Below are positions 22,481 through 35,900 of a DNA stretch of 64,000 nt, in pieces. Position numbers and translations under genes: made by a program. How positions within the stretch are numbered: position 1 is the stretch's first letter; each line of letters starts with the position of its first letter. Below the pieces are notes generated by a model. That model worked only from the letters and a program-made list of their open reading frames with translations. It was not told the DNA's origin and ran no database searches. This stretch comes from Epiperipatus broadwayi (taxonomy: Eukaryota; Onychophora; Udeonychophora; Euonychophora; Peripatidae), in the NCBI GenBank assembly GCA_028023455.1, contig JAQFVV010000032.1, positions 2,542,001 through 2,606,000 on the forward strand. The letters run 5' to 3'.

Positions 22481-23309
22481 TTTCTCAACTTACAACAGAT
22501 CTCTTTGGAGTAAGTTGAAGAGAACTACTTTTGGTAGAATATGTTTGAAATAAGCTGAGAAAATCATGTGATGTTGTTTTGTTGGCATTAATTTTCCTAG
22601 CCAAAGATAGAAACTTACAATTAACATAAAATGTAAGTTGTTAAAATATTATATGGATTCAAAACTTAGGATTTTTTTTGTATTTCAAGATATTAGTTTG
22701 AATAATATGAAGAAATTAAAAGTGGCTGCTAGATGCATAAATGAATTAGTTCCAGTTTTAAATCTTAAATCTTTATTGATGTAGACCAAATATCTATCTG
22801 AGGATATAATGTTACTACTATTATACCACTTATCGAAGTTCACAGTAGATTGCTCAGAGTGGTGTGAAGAAACCTACTCTTGTAAAAAAAAAATAATAAA
22901 ATGTTTTCTCAGAAATCATTATATATTTGACATACTTCATTATATAGAATTTATGACTACATCCCGCTTAATCTTTTAAAAGTGTAAATTCAGATTTAGT
23001 CATTGTTTTATAAAGAAGACAAAAATATCATTTTTTTTAAAAAAATCCAGTGGTAGAGAGAGTTCCTGGTTCAACTCTCAGTTAAATAAAGTAAAAAAAA
23101 AAACACATACAATCTGGTTCATTGAATGAAATTATTACACTAAACAAACTATTTGGTTTCTTGAACATTTGATTTATCAAACAATTAAAGCACAATTATT
23201 TTTAAAAATTTTCATCTTTTTATGCTCCAGTTCATCAAAGTAATAAATAGTTAAAGTTCCAAGATCTCTGAAATGCAATCAATTAATTTATTTTTTAATA
23301 GAGAGAAAA
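22481..23309. other. AT-rich intron between RTE fragments
   Basis: No element boundary or exon recognised. A short GTGGTAGAG...GGTTCAACTC string at 23050-23080 is only faintly tRNA-like and is not called. Confidence 0.4.
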
Positions 23310-23800
23310 ATTTTAAAAATATCATTTCCTGTTGTGAATCTATTAAGAATATTACAATCTTTGAAATAGATATTTTCTGTAAATCAAAACATAATAAAAT
23401 TCTCCTGGATTTTCAATTGGCTGCTTCCATGTCCATTTTTCTCAAGAAAATAATCCATAATATACAATTTTTCTTTTTCTATGAATTCTATCTGTACTCT
23501 CTCTCATTTTTATCACCCAAACTAAATTTAAATATAGCATTTTCATTTCTCAATCACTTGCCAATTCTAGCATTCAAGTCTTGCATGACCATTTTCAAAC
23601 AATGTTTCATCTGATCAAAAGCATTTTGTACTTCCATATAAAAATTCTCTACTTCATCACAATGAGCACTTGGTGAGGCATAAACCTGAATTACTTGCAT
23701 TTATATATCTTCCATTAAATTGAGTAATTAATCCCATGAATCTCCATAATGTTCTTTTATTTATAATGAATCTCATTATATGCCTTTGTAGGAAAATATG
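23310..23800 (-). pseudogene. RTE-type LINE endonuclease fragment
   Basis: The nucleotide sequence parallels 41055-41590 of the better-preserved RTE copy (shared strings include CATAAACCTGAATTA and CATGTCCATTT). It therefore covers part of the apurinic-type endonuclease domain on the minus strand. It is riddled with stops and indels and is older than the copy at 38944. It could come from the same insertion event as 21918-22480 with the middle lost, but the gap of 830 bp between them has no RT sequence. Confidence 0.7.
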
Positions 23801-24826
23801 TGCCCATGTTTTAAATATGAATTAATATTATTTCAGTACAATTATATAAATACTTGATTGTTTTGCTTGCCAATTTAGTCTAATAAATTCAAAAATAATT
23901 ATAAGTCCTTGAAAATGTTTTCAAAAAAATGTTCTCCTTTGAATTGGAATCCTAAAAAAATTATTATTATTATTATCAATCATTTATAAATGAGTATGAC
24001 ATTCTAACCCCAGAAGAATAGGACAAAAATATATATTGAAAGACAAACATAAAACAAAGATTGCATCACAATTGTTGTGAATATAATTTAAGGATAGAAA
24101 GTCATAGATTAATGTAAAAAAACATGGTACGATGATAATAAAAATAGGCCATTATAGTAATCTAAGAGGTAAGTTAAAAAAATAAAGAAATAATGAGGTA
24201 AACTAATGAATATTGGGAAAAAAAGACATTTGAAAACTAATGTATTTATTTCTTAATTGTATTATTTTTGAAGAAAATATATTCTTAGCAGATCCCTTTT
24301 ATTACTTATCAATTTATTTTATTTCTTACATTAGTGTGAAATTCGATAAACAATAATAATATATAGCATATGCATTTTATCAGAACTGACTGCTAAAGGA
24401 AATTACAGTAGTCTTCTCAGATACTAAACTCAATTAAGTATTTTATTATATTTGAAACTAATTATAATTAATCATCAAAATTTCTGGTAAACTAACGTAA
24501 TTGTAATATAAAATTTTTGAAAAATTTAAAATTAAGGAAATAGTCAAAATACATAAAAACAAAAAAACATGCATTAAGTATGGTTATACAGGATAGAAAA
24601 TGTACAAGTAAAAATAAAAAAAGGTTGATCATAATTTTATTTACAATATTTCAATTTTATATATTGCAAACAGTTAACTTTTTTTGTTGTTGAAATAAAA
24701 TCTGTATATAATTTAACAAAATTCTATGTACACTCTCAGAACTTAATCCAACAGATCTGCTTGCACCATTTCCAAATTTTAATTAAAATTATTTAATAAT
24801 GCAGCATAATTATGAAAGAAATTCAC
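23801..24826. other. AT-rich intron
   Basis: No supported feature; a short ATT trinucleotide run at 23959-23975. Confidence 0.5.
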
Positions 24827-24952
24827 TATGGTTTAACTTATGACCATGTAATCAGTCTTGGCCTAAATTTCTCTAATATCAATTAATTATATGGTTTAAC
24901 TTATGACCATGTAATCAGTCTTGGCCTAAATTTCTCTAATATCAATTAATTA
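24827..24952. repeat. perfect tandem duplication, 63-bp unit
   Basis: Two copies starting TATGGTTTAACTTATGACC at 24827 and 24890, identical by eye over their length. A recent local duplication with no coding content. Confidence 0.9.
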
Positions 24953-26760
24953 ACTAGTTTAAACATTATTTGATTAAGTAATGAAACCTTATTTGCTATT
25001 CTTTTATTAATTGTTAATAAATTAATGATTAAAATACTGAGCATGTTTTACTTCAATCTTCATACATTTTATTCTTACTGATTACATATCTGTGTGCTTT
25101 TGATCATAGAGTGAAAAAACTTACTTCATACATCATAATTGTGTCCAACAATAAGCATTCATTACTGCATTAATTAAAGACAACTTTATTATAAACTACT
25201 TTGCTTTACACTTATGATTTTCACTTTTTTAACTAGATATCGATTGTTTGATTAAATGTGTTTAGCAATAACTTCTGATTATCACATCAATTTCCATAAA
25301 TTATTCTTCTTTAATGGCAATTTCTCTTCATCAATAACTATCAACTAGGATTCTTTTTCTTCTCCAGTTCTGATTTTTAAAAGGTATTATATATTTGTGA
25401 TATCTTCTTTTGCTTTTGTAAGTTAATACTGCATCTTATTGTTTTTTATTTTTTATATATTTTTTTCTTTTCTGTTATACTCAGCAATATATACAACTTT
25501 GGATTCTCTTTTCTCGAGACTAATAAAAGTCAACTCCTTGCTTTTTTAAAATCATAATTTCTAATTTTTGTGATATTTATTGAACTTTTCAGGTGACATT
25601 TTTCTGAAATTTTTTTCTTTGAATCAGATTCAAGTCTTTTAAACAATAATTTAAAGATACTATTTTTCATTATGTTCATCCAAACTTTAATGATCTCGTA
25701 ATAGTACTTTATTTAAAACATAGCTATATCATTCATTTAGATTTCAGTAAAAATATATAAGTCTTTAAAATGTCCATTACAAAACAATGACTCTTCAACA
25801 GACTCCCATAGAAGAAGAATAATAAAGACATTACTCATCAAATTTGCCAAATATCAACTGATGAACTTTTAGGGATTTACCACAACTGATTTTTACTCTC
25901 TAGTTAACAATAAAACTGAATACATATTTATCAATCGATTAGATCATTAGCTAGTTGACTATGGACCTGAAAAAGTTTAAGTTTACTTGATAGGATTTGA
26001 ATTCAGTTTGTAGGTTCTGGTAAAAGAATTATCTTCAGATTTGACTACTATAATATTATCAGCAAATGCTATGACAATTTTAAAAGAAATAAAAATAATT
26101 TTTAATATTTTAAATATAAGTATATTTTATGTTCCCGGAATCTAGATGTAATAATATAAGGAATTTGAACACAGACTTTCAAATTCCCTTCAGCTATCTA
26201 CTCTATCTCATCCAACCGATACTATTTTGTAAAACTTCATCAGAGATTTATAATAGAACAATGTCAAAGCTGAGATGGAAATAATAATAGAAGTTAGTAT
26301 TACTGGCATAATTGATAGTTGATAGATTTTTATCTGCATTGTTTATTAGAAGAAATTTAAAAACTCAGACAAATGCAGCAAGCCTACGTACCTAAAGGCT
26401 ACTGATAGATGTTAAGTTATAAAAAAACAAAAACCATTTATTACTAACCAAAAACAAACAAACCTACATATTAAGTGAAAAGTGATAGATCAGAAACAAG
26501 AATAATTTATTACTAATTAAATCCTTTACAATTTCACTTACATCTGTTGTTTGATCTAATCTACAACAATTCTTTTGGTAAAGTTCCATCAAATATAAAA
26601 TATGTATAGTATTTATATATATATTTTCCTCATATTAATACGATTTGTAAAAGTTACACAAAATCAGTTTACTCGTTCATTTAGTTTGATGTGCACTTTT
26701 CTTAAATGATTCTTCATTCCATACAACTAAAAAATAACTAAATATTTATATATAAAAAAA
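24953..26760. other. AT-rich intron
   Basis: No exon or element recognised. On the minus strand CTGATGA occurs near 26237-26243 with a possible short hairpin after it, but the GAAA segment required for a hammerhead is missing. Confidence 0.45.
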
Positions 26761-27765
26761 GATTTTTCATATATAAAATCCAATAAAAATATTGACTTTT
26801 TTCTTTTTAAAAACTTTATTTATTCACATGAATCCATATATATACATCAAAAATACATCATTTTCATTTTTCACAAAATTTTTGTCCTTAAATACTTATC
26901 TTCTTTCCTTTATATAAATCTCTTTTCTTCTTTCTTTTTATATCCATTTTATTCCACCTATATTCTTCCAAAAAAATGCCATTATTCCTCTGATTGTTAA
27001 AGAGTTCATACAAGTTTTACTAATTCTAAAAATTTATCTTTAAAATATCACCATCATTATTAATGAAATTTATAACAATAAAACTCCTTTTTTATCTTTA
27101 AAAAATGTTTCCAAAAAATGATCTTTCATATATAAAATCCAATAAAAATATTGTCCTTTTTTCTTTTTAAAAACTCTATTTATACACATGAATCCATGTA
27201 TATACTTCAAAAATACATTATTTTCATCCTTTCTAATTTTTTTTGTCCTTAATATTTTGAAGTATTTATATGGATTCATGTGAATAAATAAAGTTTTTTT
27301 TTTTAAAAAAGGACAATATTTTTATTGGTTTTATATATGAAAGATCATTTTTGGAATCATATTTTTTAAAGAGAAAAAAAGTTTTATTGTTATTAAATGT
27401 GATATTTTAAAAGTATATTTTTAGAATCAGTAAAACTTGCACAAATTTTTTAACAATCACAGAAATAATGGCATTTTTTTGGAAGAATATGGATGGAATA
27501 AAATGGATATAAAAAGAAAAGAATATATATATAAAGAAAAGAAGACAAGTATTTAACAACAAAACATTTTAGGAAAAATGAAAATAATATATTTTTGAAG
27601 TATATACATAGATTCATGTGAATAAATAATTTTTAAAAAGAAAAAAGGACAATATTTTTATTGGATTATATATATGAAAAATCATTTTTGGAACCATATT
27701 TTTCTAAATAGTTTTATTGTTACTAATTTTATTAATAATAATGGTGATATTTTAAAGATAAATAA
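26761..27765. repeat. palindromic repeat family D, about 1 kb
   Basis: X (26761-26870, containing TATAAAATCCAATAAAAATA), Y, and a second X (27119-27215) are followed by inverted x (27252-27350), inverted y and inverted x (27600-27690). The tell-tale block TTATTCACATGAATCCATAT appears in the left arm and ATGGATTCATGTGAATAAAT in the right. This X-Y-X / x-y-x layout is the same as families A and B. It is extremely AT-rich, with no hammerhead core and no coding sequence seen. Confidence 0.85.
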
Positions 27766-29265
27766 AATCTACATAAAAAGTGTATCAATTTTGTTGTTAT
27801 TTAGTTTAGCTAATGCAAGTTAAAAATAAATACTTAAAAATTATAACAAATCAATAATAATATTATCAAAAATCCTAAATGAAACTTGAAAACTGAATTG
27901 TTTTAGTAATTGGTATATTTTCAACAGATTTAAATTTTAAAAAGATAAAATGGATTAAAAATATCATGTTCTGAAAAAAAAATATAAAAAATAAATTAAA
28001 AGATAGGGTAAATAAAAACTTGATTTGATAAAAATACTAAACAAACTGGTATTAATAATAATAAAAAAATTGATGTAGAATATAAATAGAATGTCCAAGA
28101 TCTGTAAGAAAAAAATAAATGAAAAAATATGGTATACAGCAAAATGACCAGGACATTTCTATATTTTACAAATACATAAACTATATTGAAGTGTGAGACT
28201 AAGGTAAAATTATCAATATATAAAAATAAAAAAGAGTGGGTGATGTCAAAGTTTATGGTGGAATAAGTTATGACATTTGTAAATCAAAATGTAACAATAT
28301 AAAAAAAAATAAGCAAATACTAACTCTGAAAAGATCAATATCTTTAAACAGGAAATTGTTTTTAGATAAAAGACAGTCACTATAAATTGAATATATATTT
28401 TGTTGTATTTATGTTGATCCTTATAAATATATAACATTACAGCAGGATTATATATATATATACTTAAAATTTTATTTTATAGTACAATTGTTAATATTAT
28501 TAATTTATGTAATTTTACACTTTAATGAAGACAATGTTAATTTAAAAAAATTAGTTTTAATTTGTATTAATTCAAGACTGTTGCATTTAATCAAAATTGT
28601 ATTTCTAAAGAATTATACAAAAGAACAGAAAACAATTAGTTCAAATGGTATAATAACTATTAATTGATTGAATTAATTTAATTATGTGTAAATTTAAATT
28701 TATAATAAATATTCTTTATAGAAAGGATCTCAATGATTTAAGGACTAAATTAAAGTTAAAAAATATGTAGCTCTAAAACTGAGATGCTAAAATAAATTGT
28801 ATTAAGAATGGTATTGTTTACTTGTAGTATTACAATCTATATACTTTATCTTCAGACAGAAAACACACACATACATTAACCCCACATAGATATTTCATAT
28901 ATAATAGAACAACCAATGATAAAAATTTTACATTACATATAGACATGTAAAATTCTAAAATTTATATGAATAATTTTTAAACATAAGATGATTATTATTA
29001 GATGAAATCCTGGAAATAACACAAATGGTACTTCACTAGAATGATTATAGTATTTAGTTGTGATGGGAATCAAATATTGCATAGAATAACAAAACTCAAG
29101 AATGAAATAAATTCAAATTTTACTTTGAAATAGTAATTATAAACAATAAATAGTCATTAACAACAATAAGTCTTATATCAATGTGAGATAAACATATTTA
29201 TACATTATTATAAAGCTATATAATGAATACTATTTTCAATACTTGTCTGAAGTATCATTACAAGC
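27766..29265. other. AT-rich intron
   Basis: No exon or transposon end recognised. Confidence 0.5.
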
Positions 29266-29269
29266 CCTG

Positions 29270-31670
29270 AAATTTTATAGAACTTACAATACAGACTACA
29301 TGCCCTTTCCACAACTTCAGCGGGGATACACCAGGTAAAGCCAACTTTTTCACTGGTAGGATGACTAGTCTTTTTCTTTTTTATTATATTAAGCTTTGTC
29401 TTTTTTGCTTAGTGTGTGTTTTAGAAATAACCGTGTTAAGCATAATACACTGCACTATCCCAACTTACTTCAGAAAACTTTTTTCTCATTATTCCACCTG
29501 TAGTTTTCTAAACGTCTGGGAAGTCATTTTATTCATAGATTTCTTTCCCTTTTGGTGATCTCTGAATAAATACATTTGCTGATAATTGACATATTCAGCA
29601 CTTTTTTAATATAAGATTTAATACCTTAATCAATATCAGACCATTACACATAACTTTGTGCAAATGTTTTTGATCCTACTATTCCAAGATGTCCACCATA
29701 CAGTAATTCCAATACATCAGTGCATTCTTGAAACAGTATAAATATTTTAACAGCAGCTAAAATGCATCCTTTATTTGTTATGAATTTATTTCATGAATTC
29801 CATAAAAACTGGGGATTTCCTGACTATTTACTGGGCCAACCATTTTGTATCCATTTTTTTTGTATATTTGGTAGCCAAAACCAGCTTTAGTCCATGCTGC
29901 TATAGTTAACTGTTTATCAGCTCTAAACTTTCAGCTACTAATAAAATATCACTGTTAGAAATTTTCCTGCTTTTGCAATTGCTTCTGGTATCTGTGAGAG
30001 GCATCTGTATGCTTTATTTGATTCCTTGGTTGAAAATCTAATTCATAATTGTATGAAGACAATTTATTAAACCAGCTTATTATTCTTGGACTTTTAAGTT
30101 TTCAGGTTTTATTAGAGAATATTCCAATAATGGGTAATGATCTGTTATAATTTTGAATATTTACTGTAAAAGATAATAATGGAATTTTTTTAACAATGCA
30201 AACAATAGAAAGTGCTTCTTTCTTTAACTAGCTCTAATTTTTTTTAGAGTTCGATATCTAAGCTGTTGGAAGATTATCATTATGGAAGGGATGGCTAAAT
30301 ACAACCCCAATTCCATATTCCGAGATGCAAATAGTTGTCAAGGTTACATCCAAATTAATTTTCTGAAATGCTTCTTTTTGCAATTATTCCAAGTTCAGCA
30401 TTTTCCCTTATGAATTAGTTCATACAGAGATGTAGCCATATGACCGTTTCCCTTAAGAAAATATTCAAAGTTTCAAAAAATGACTGCAATTATTCAATAT
30501 TTTTTAATTTCTGTGCGTTTTTAAGTTTTTACATTTTCTGGGTCAGATTTTATTCCTTCTCTTGAACTAATAAGGTCTAAGAATTACTGTACATTTATCA
30601 GAGTTTAATATAACCTTAAAATCAGAGTTGACTATATATTTTTTTTAATTTTCTTCTGTAGGAACTCTTCTGAATTAATAATTATTAATCCTACAATTAG
30701 TATGTGGGACTACTATTTTTTAAATCAAACAGATAACCGTTCCACTATTTTCCAAAGTATGTCTCTATTTTGAAAAAAAAAAACCCGAATCAGTTTGAAT
30801 TTAGCTCATAAATAAATTTTATATTCTTTTCTGATTTATATTATAGTTAAAACGGCTATATGGCTTTTTTCCCTTCTACTTTTTTAAACAAATATTATAA
30901 AACTTATTGTAACTAATGGCAATAATAACAAAAAGCAAATTTATTTCATTATAATAATTACAATCAACTGAATCCAGTTAAACCTGAGTAAGTTATTTCC
31001 TCATTTTTGCAATTTTAAAATATTTTTATATAAACATATTAATGTGTATTGTAAATAATACTTATAATAAAAAAAATCAAATTTGAAATATGTATATAAA
31101 ATACTCTTCTTAGGAAGAGTATGAGATATTGCTCGTAATTTGCATGGTCTAAATCACCTTGTAGACATGGCAAGTTCATGTCAACAAAATATGGCGTGAC
31201 TCCATCTATTCCTCTTAACAGTATATTGATTTTTGCATAAAAAATGTTCAGGGCTGTAGTTATTCTGAAAAACAGTCGAGTACAATAATCCTTCATGAAT
31301 TATAATAGTTAGAATCTTAGCTGTTTGCTCAGATACTATTTGATAAAAAGTTGTATCAAGATCTAATTTTGCAAATAATTTGGCACCTTCTAAATTGGCT
31401 AGCATTTCTCTTACATTGAAGACTGAATGAAGATTTTTTGGTAATTGACAGTGACTGAATACCCATTAAATTTGGAAATAACTATGGAAGTAGCCCATTC
31501 TGGATTTTCTACAGGTGTTAATATTCTTTTTATAACAAAAGCATTCAAAATGTTTTCAATTTGTGTTCTCAGTGCAGACGGTACTTTGTATGACTTTTTC
31601 TTGTTCTGACCTGAATAATTTTGGATGCAGAGTTTAGATTTCTCTTTCCATTGTAATTTTATTTACTAAG
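29270..31670 (-). pseudogene. decayed Ty3/gypsy pol: reverse transcriptase, RNase H, integrase N-terminus
   Basis: On the minus strand the order is that of gypsy pol. From about 31620 the start of the RT domain reads VPSALRTQIENIL...PEWATSIVI. Near 31390-31300 comes FAKLDLDTTFYQI, matching the conserved F.KLDL..AY.Q motif. An RNase H region follows near 30310-30120 (EYGIGVVF-like blocks, FHYYL, ITDHYPLL). The integrase zinc-binding segment lies near 29720-29640 (LELLYGGHLGI...FAQSYV). Frameshifts and stops occur throughout. No LTRs were recognised around it, so this is an old internal fragment. The type (K02A2.6-like gypsy) is inferred from motif spacing. Confidence 0.8.
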
Positions 31671-31821
31671 CAGATTTTTATGGCTAAAGGTTTGAACCAT
31701 ATATGATCTAGTTAATTTATTCTTTATAATGAAAAGATTTAATTGTTTATGGTGCTGTTTGGCTGTAACTGGCATTTTTAACTATTCCTATTATTTTCAT
31801 AGGTTTTCCATTTGTATCTTT
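31671..31821. other. junction between gypsy and LINE remnants
   Basis: Short AT-rich connector. It may be part of the gypsy protease-RT spacer, but no motif is visible. Confidence 0.3.
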
Positions 31822-32450
31822 AGCCTTCTGCATACTATATTACCTTTCTCACTCATCTTGTTGCTTACTCTTTACTCATAACCCAATTAAATACTATTTT
31901 GGCTATTCTTTTATTATCCATAAATTGCAATCTACCAGACATTTTCATTTTGCTTTTTGCATCTCTTGTATAAAAACTTGACCATCCCATTTCTCCTTGA
32001 ATTGCCTCTTTTGCCATTCACACATCTGCATCTAATGCATATCTTCCTACTTCTCTTTGTATTTTTTCTGAGTAACCTAATACCCCTTTATTAAAACATA
32101 ACACATCATTACCAAATGTTAACTGAGCTAATTGCCACTCCCTTCCATACAATTCTAGCTACATCATATTTATTATATGAAAACAGTTAATTTCTTTATC
32201 AGTCCCTTTCTTTTCTTTGTTTCATTTATCAATTTTTTCTCCAATTCATCCAAACAATTTCCTGATTAAGACGATGCCAAAATAGTTATACATATTCGCC
32301 ACAGAACTTTATATCCCCCAATAAAAATTCTTTGTCTTTTCCTTTCCCAATATTAACCATTACTTTTGATTTTTTCTCACTAAATTAAATCCCCATCTCT
32401 TTACCTACTCTTGCACATGCCCTCAGCATAATTTCCCTTCTTTTTGTCCA
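31822..32450 (-). pseudogene. LINE fragment, RT C-terminal region
   Basis: Parallel to 62330-62960 at the nucleotide level (for example AACCCAATTAAATA and TGACCATCCCATTTCTCC). It is therefore an internal piece of the LINE family arrayed at 60121-63917, on the same strand. It is truncated at both ends, by the gypsy-side junction and by the hammerhead repeat starting near 32462. Confidence 0.85.
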
Positions 32451-32461
32451 GAAGAAAACCA

Positions 32462-32995
32462 AAACTCTCCATACAGTAGTGTTAATCAGTGCAAGCCAGA
32501 GTAATCAATGGATGCAGAATGGTGGTCATGTGATGTTTAATGGTATAATACCAATCCTGCCAAATAGGGTTATGGTGACTGTGGTTATTAAAAAACCAAA
32601 GACACTAAAAAGTATGGCTGCTGAACTAAGTTCAGATCTATACAACTATACAAACTAATGAACTTAGCTTGAATACATTATTGTGTTTTCAATTTGGACT
32701 CAAAACTTTATAGTTAGCTAAAAAAGTAAAAAGTGGTTGTTGGAAGGTTGTATTAGATCTTAAGATCTAGATACAGTGCTCTCAGAGCCAAGGCTCCTCA
32801 TTGATGAAAGCCACAGCTAGACACTAGTCTATGGATATTGGATGAGTAGGCACTAGATACAGATTTTATGCATTAATCTTTCTGCATCCATTGTGTTGCA
32901 CTGAGTGGCGTTATTGTATGGAGAGTTTTACCTCTGTGAAAAACAGTTTGTGTAAGCATAAAGAATGGTGGTCATGTGATGTTTGATGGTAATTG
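32462..32995 (+). mobile_element. hammerhead repeat family B, single unit
   Basis: One full unit of the family that forms palindromes at 45529 and 51836, bounded at both ends by the segment running from the CTCTCCATAC end to the GTCATGTGATGTTTRATGG end. It contains the TATACAACTATACAAAC region, the CTAAGATCTAGATACAGTG-like block and a hammerhead motif at 32788-32841. The target duplication was not resolved, partly because the left edge abuts a truncated LINE. Confidence 0.8.
32788..32841 (+). ncRNA. hammerhead ribozyme motif, family B, core mutated
   Basis: The core reads TTGATGA instead of CTGATGA, and GACAC instead of GAAAC, so it is probably inactive. Stem II is AGC/GCT around CACA, different from GGC/GCC in other copies yet still paired. 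Stem III (AC..GT with TA loop) is intact except for the core change. Confidence 0.6.
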
Positions 32996-35900
32996 AATGT
33001 ATATCAAGTGTGAAAATAGTATGGTCACTGTAGCAATTTTAACTTAATGAGACATTCTGGTACTCTTATTTTCTAAGAACTTCATACATTGTGCAGGATT
33101 TTTAAAATCAAAACTAAGATATTTTTAGAAGTTCACTGTTAGTCTCATATATAAAAAATAAAAGATTTAAAAATTACCAATTAATATTATATTACTAGTT
33201 AATATATATAAAAAATTGAACTAAATGATAAAAATTTCCTTTAATTACAAATAAAGTAACAAAGTTTAAAAGTCAATTTCCTGTTACTTCCATTCTTAGA
33301 AATTTGATTTTCTGATGGAAATATTTTGTATAAGTAATGTTAATGATTTTTAATTAATATTATTTTGAAAACAAGCCTAACACATATTTATTATAAGAAG
33401 CCAAATTAATAGAAAGAGAACTATGAAAGAGAGAAAGATATAAAAGAGAAAACAGAAAAAAAAAAGAGTGAGCATAAAGATTTCTAATAGTCAAATAATC
33501 ATGAACTAATCCCCACTCCTTCTATTAGACATTGTACTGTATTAAATATTATTTAGGTTAAAAAAATTTTTTTTTTTTATCAGTTTATTGAAGATCTTAA
33601 AAATAAAATATTTAAAAATTATAAACTGATATTGTATTACTAGATATATATAAAAAAAATAAAAGATAAAAATTTCCTATATATATAAATTATGTAACAA
33701 AGTTTAAAAATCAATTTCCTTTTATTCTATAAATAATTTGTGAAACAAGAAGCAAGTAATTTATTAAATTAAAAAAACAAACAAAACACTGCCTCTCTCA
33801 AAAATCTAATATTGTATACTGTATATTTAATTTTTCAAAAACACTCTTATTTTTAAAATTATTATTAGAAATATCTAGTATTATACTAATCAAAAAAAAA
33901 AAACCAGATACTCTTCACTATATAAAAAAAAGAGATCAAATAGCCAGTGATCTATGTAAATGAACATAAATACAAATTATTAATCACATAGTTAACAAAC
34001 TATGGCTACAATGGAGAACTGAAAGATTTAATAAAGTCACTGATGATTCTATTTCTGATTGGAATTTCTACAGATTCCTTTATGATATTTTGTTAACAGT
34101 TAAACTGTCAAAAAAACCACATAAACTAAATAAATATTTTAATTTAAGCACCTAATATATTAATTTTATCAAGTCCATATAAAAAAATAATAGAAGTTAA
34201 CAGATACACTCATAATAATATTATAAATAAGTATTTATTATATTCTAATTTTAAGCAATGAACTTTTTGAAGCAAATATTTTTAGAAACTTATAAACTCT
34301 GAATGATGTACAGATTGAAAAATGTTTATAACATTTTCAATAATAAATTCATTAATAATATTTAAATAGTAATTATAAAAGTAGGAAAGAAGAGACTGTA
34401 AAAATCAATAACATTTGATTCATGAAAGATTTAGCATTAGAAAAAACTGTTATCCACTAACCTATAAATTGAGGAGACAGATTTCGTAAGCAGTAAGTAT
34501 CTATTATTCTATTTTAATGTTTATATGATAAATTCTCTTATATATTGATAGATTTTGAATGATAGGTAAAATATTATTTAAGATAACTGAAAGTTACAGA
34601 TATAATATGAAGACAAAAATCACAATGCTAGTCTATTTTTTTAAAACTATTTGTAATAGACAGTATAAAGTAATGCCTATAAGAAAGTTAGTGTGAAGTA
34701 TCTAATATGATAATCATAGAAATTTATTAGATTTTAATCTATTCAATATGCTCTCATTGTAAGCTTTAAGTGTGAATCCCAGTTACATCATACAAATTAT
34801 GAAATTTCAATAATATAGTTTTCAGAAATTATTTTTTTGTAGTATATTATAAGTCTTAACAACTGATAAGCAATAATAAGGTGAATTGTGTAAAATTGTC
34901 CAGTAGAATTCATTTACTGATGTCTAACATGAAATAGAGCTTGAAATTTTTTCAGATAGCCAAAAACTGCCTAAGTAGCCAAATCAGTTACCAGTCTAAA
35001 TTTAGTTGGTAAAATCTTTCAGATGTCTCTACGCAAGTCTAGCATTTTATTTTTAAGTAGTGAATCCATAGTCAACTTAGCAAGCAATACAAAATTAGGA
35101 ATGAGTAAAAGGATATCCAGTCATTTTTAATTGGAAAATAAAAATCCCATATTAATCTAGATTAGTCAGGTATCAATCTGCTGAGCATAAAGCAAAAAAA
35201 CGCATTAGTCTATTGTTTAAATCAGTATTTGATCACACTTAGATGAAGAGTAATTATTTATGAATAATAAGGGTTTGTCAGATGATGGGAAAAGATGATG
35301 GCTAAAAAAAAAATATCATTGTAATTGTAATATAATATAACATTTGCCAGTAGCCAAAGAGAAATCATGTACTTAAAGATATTGAATCAATAATTTACTT
35401 TATATTTAAGTATTTGGAATAATCAAATTTTATAATTCAAGGTCATAAATGATAATAAAATATTGAAATTATAATTAAGTGGATTACCATATTATAGGGT
35501 AATAAAGATATTTTTTTAAGTAATGTTTGTTTTTGAAGAATAAATATAATTCATCAAATTTTTTTTCTGTAAATGGTTATTTATATTTTATTAAAATGTA
35601 GCAATCATAAATATATATTAATAAAAACATTAATAATGGACAGTTTTTAGTTTGATTTATTATTTTAACACATGGTTAAAATAAATGGGCATATTCAAAT
35701 TAATAAACAATTAATAAATATCCTTTTCAGAACTAAAAACCTTCAGATTTATTACCATTCTAAAAAAAAAAAAGTTATTATTCTAAAATAGTGGGGCACA
35801 ACTTTTTTACACTTGCAAACCTTACACTCAAGACTGAAATTTTACACGATCCATTATTTATTGTTACTATCCCGTTATAAGCATATAAGGATAGTAATAA

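Noticed and set aside
23041-23085. tRNA-like GTGGTAGAG...GGTTCAACTC string
   Set aside because: The two boxes are too close together for a tRNA and no acceptor stem is present.
26180-26260. Minus-strand CTGATGA with hairpin, considered as a further hammerhead
   Set aside because: The GAAA core segment is absent; resemblance to family B downstream of it is too weak.
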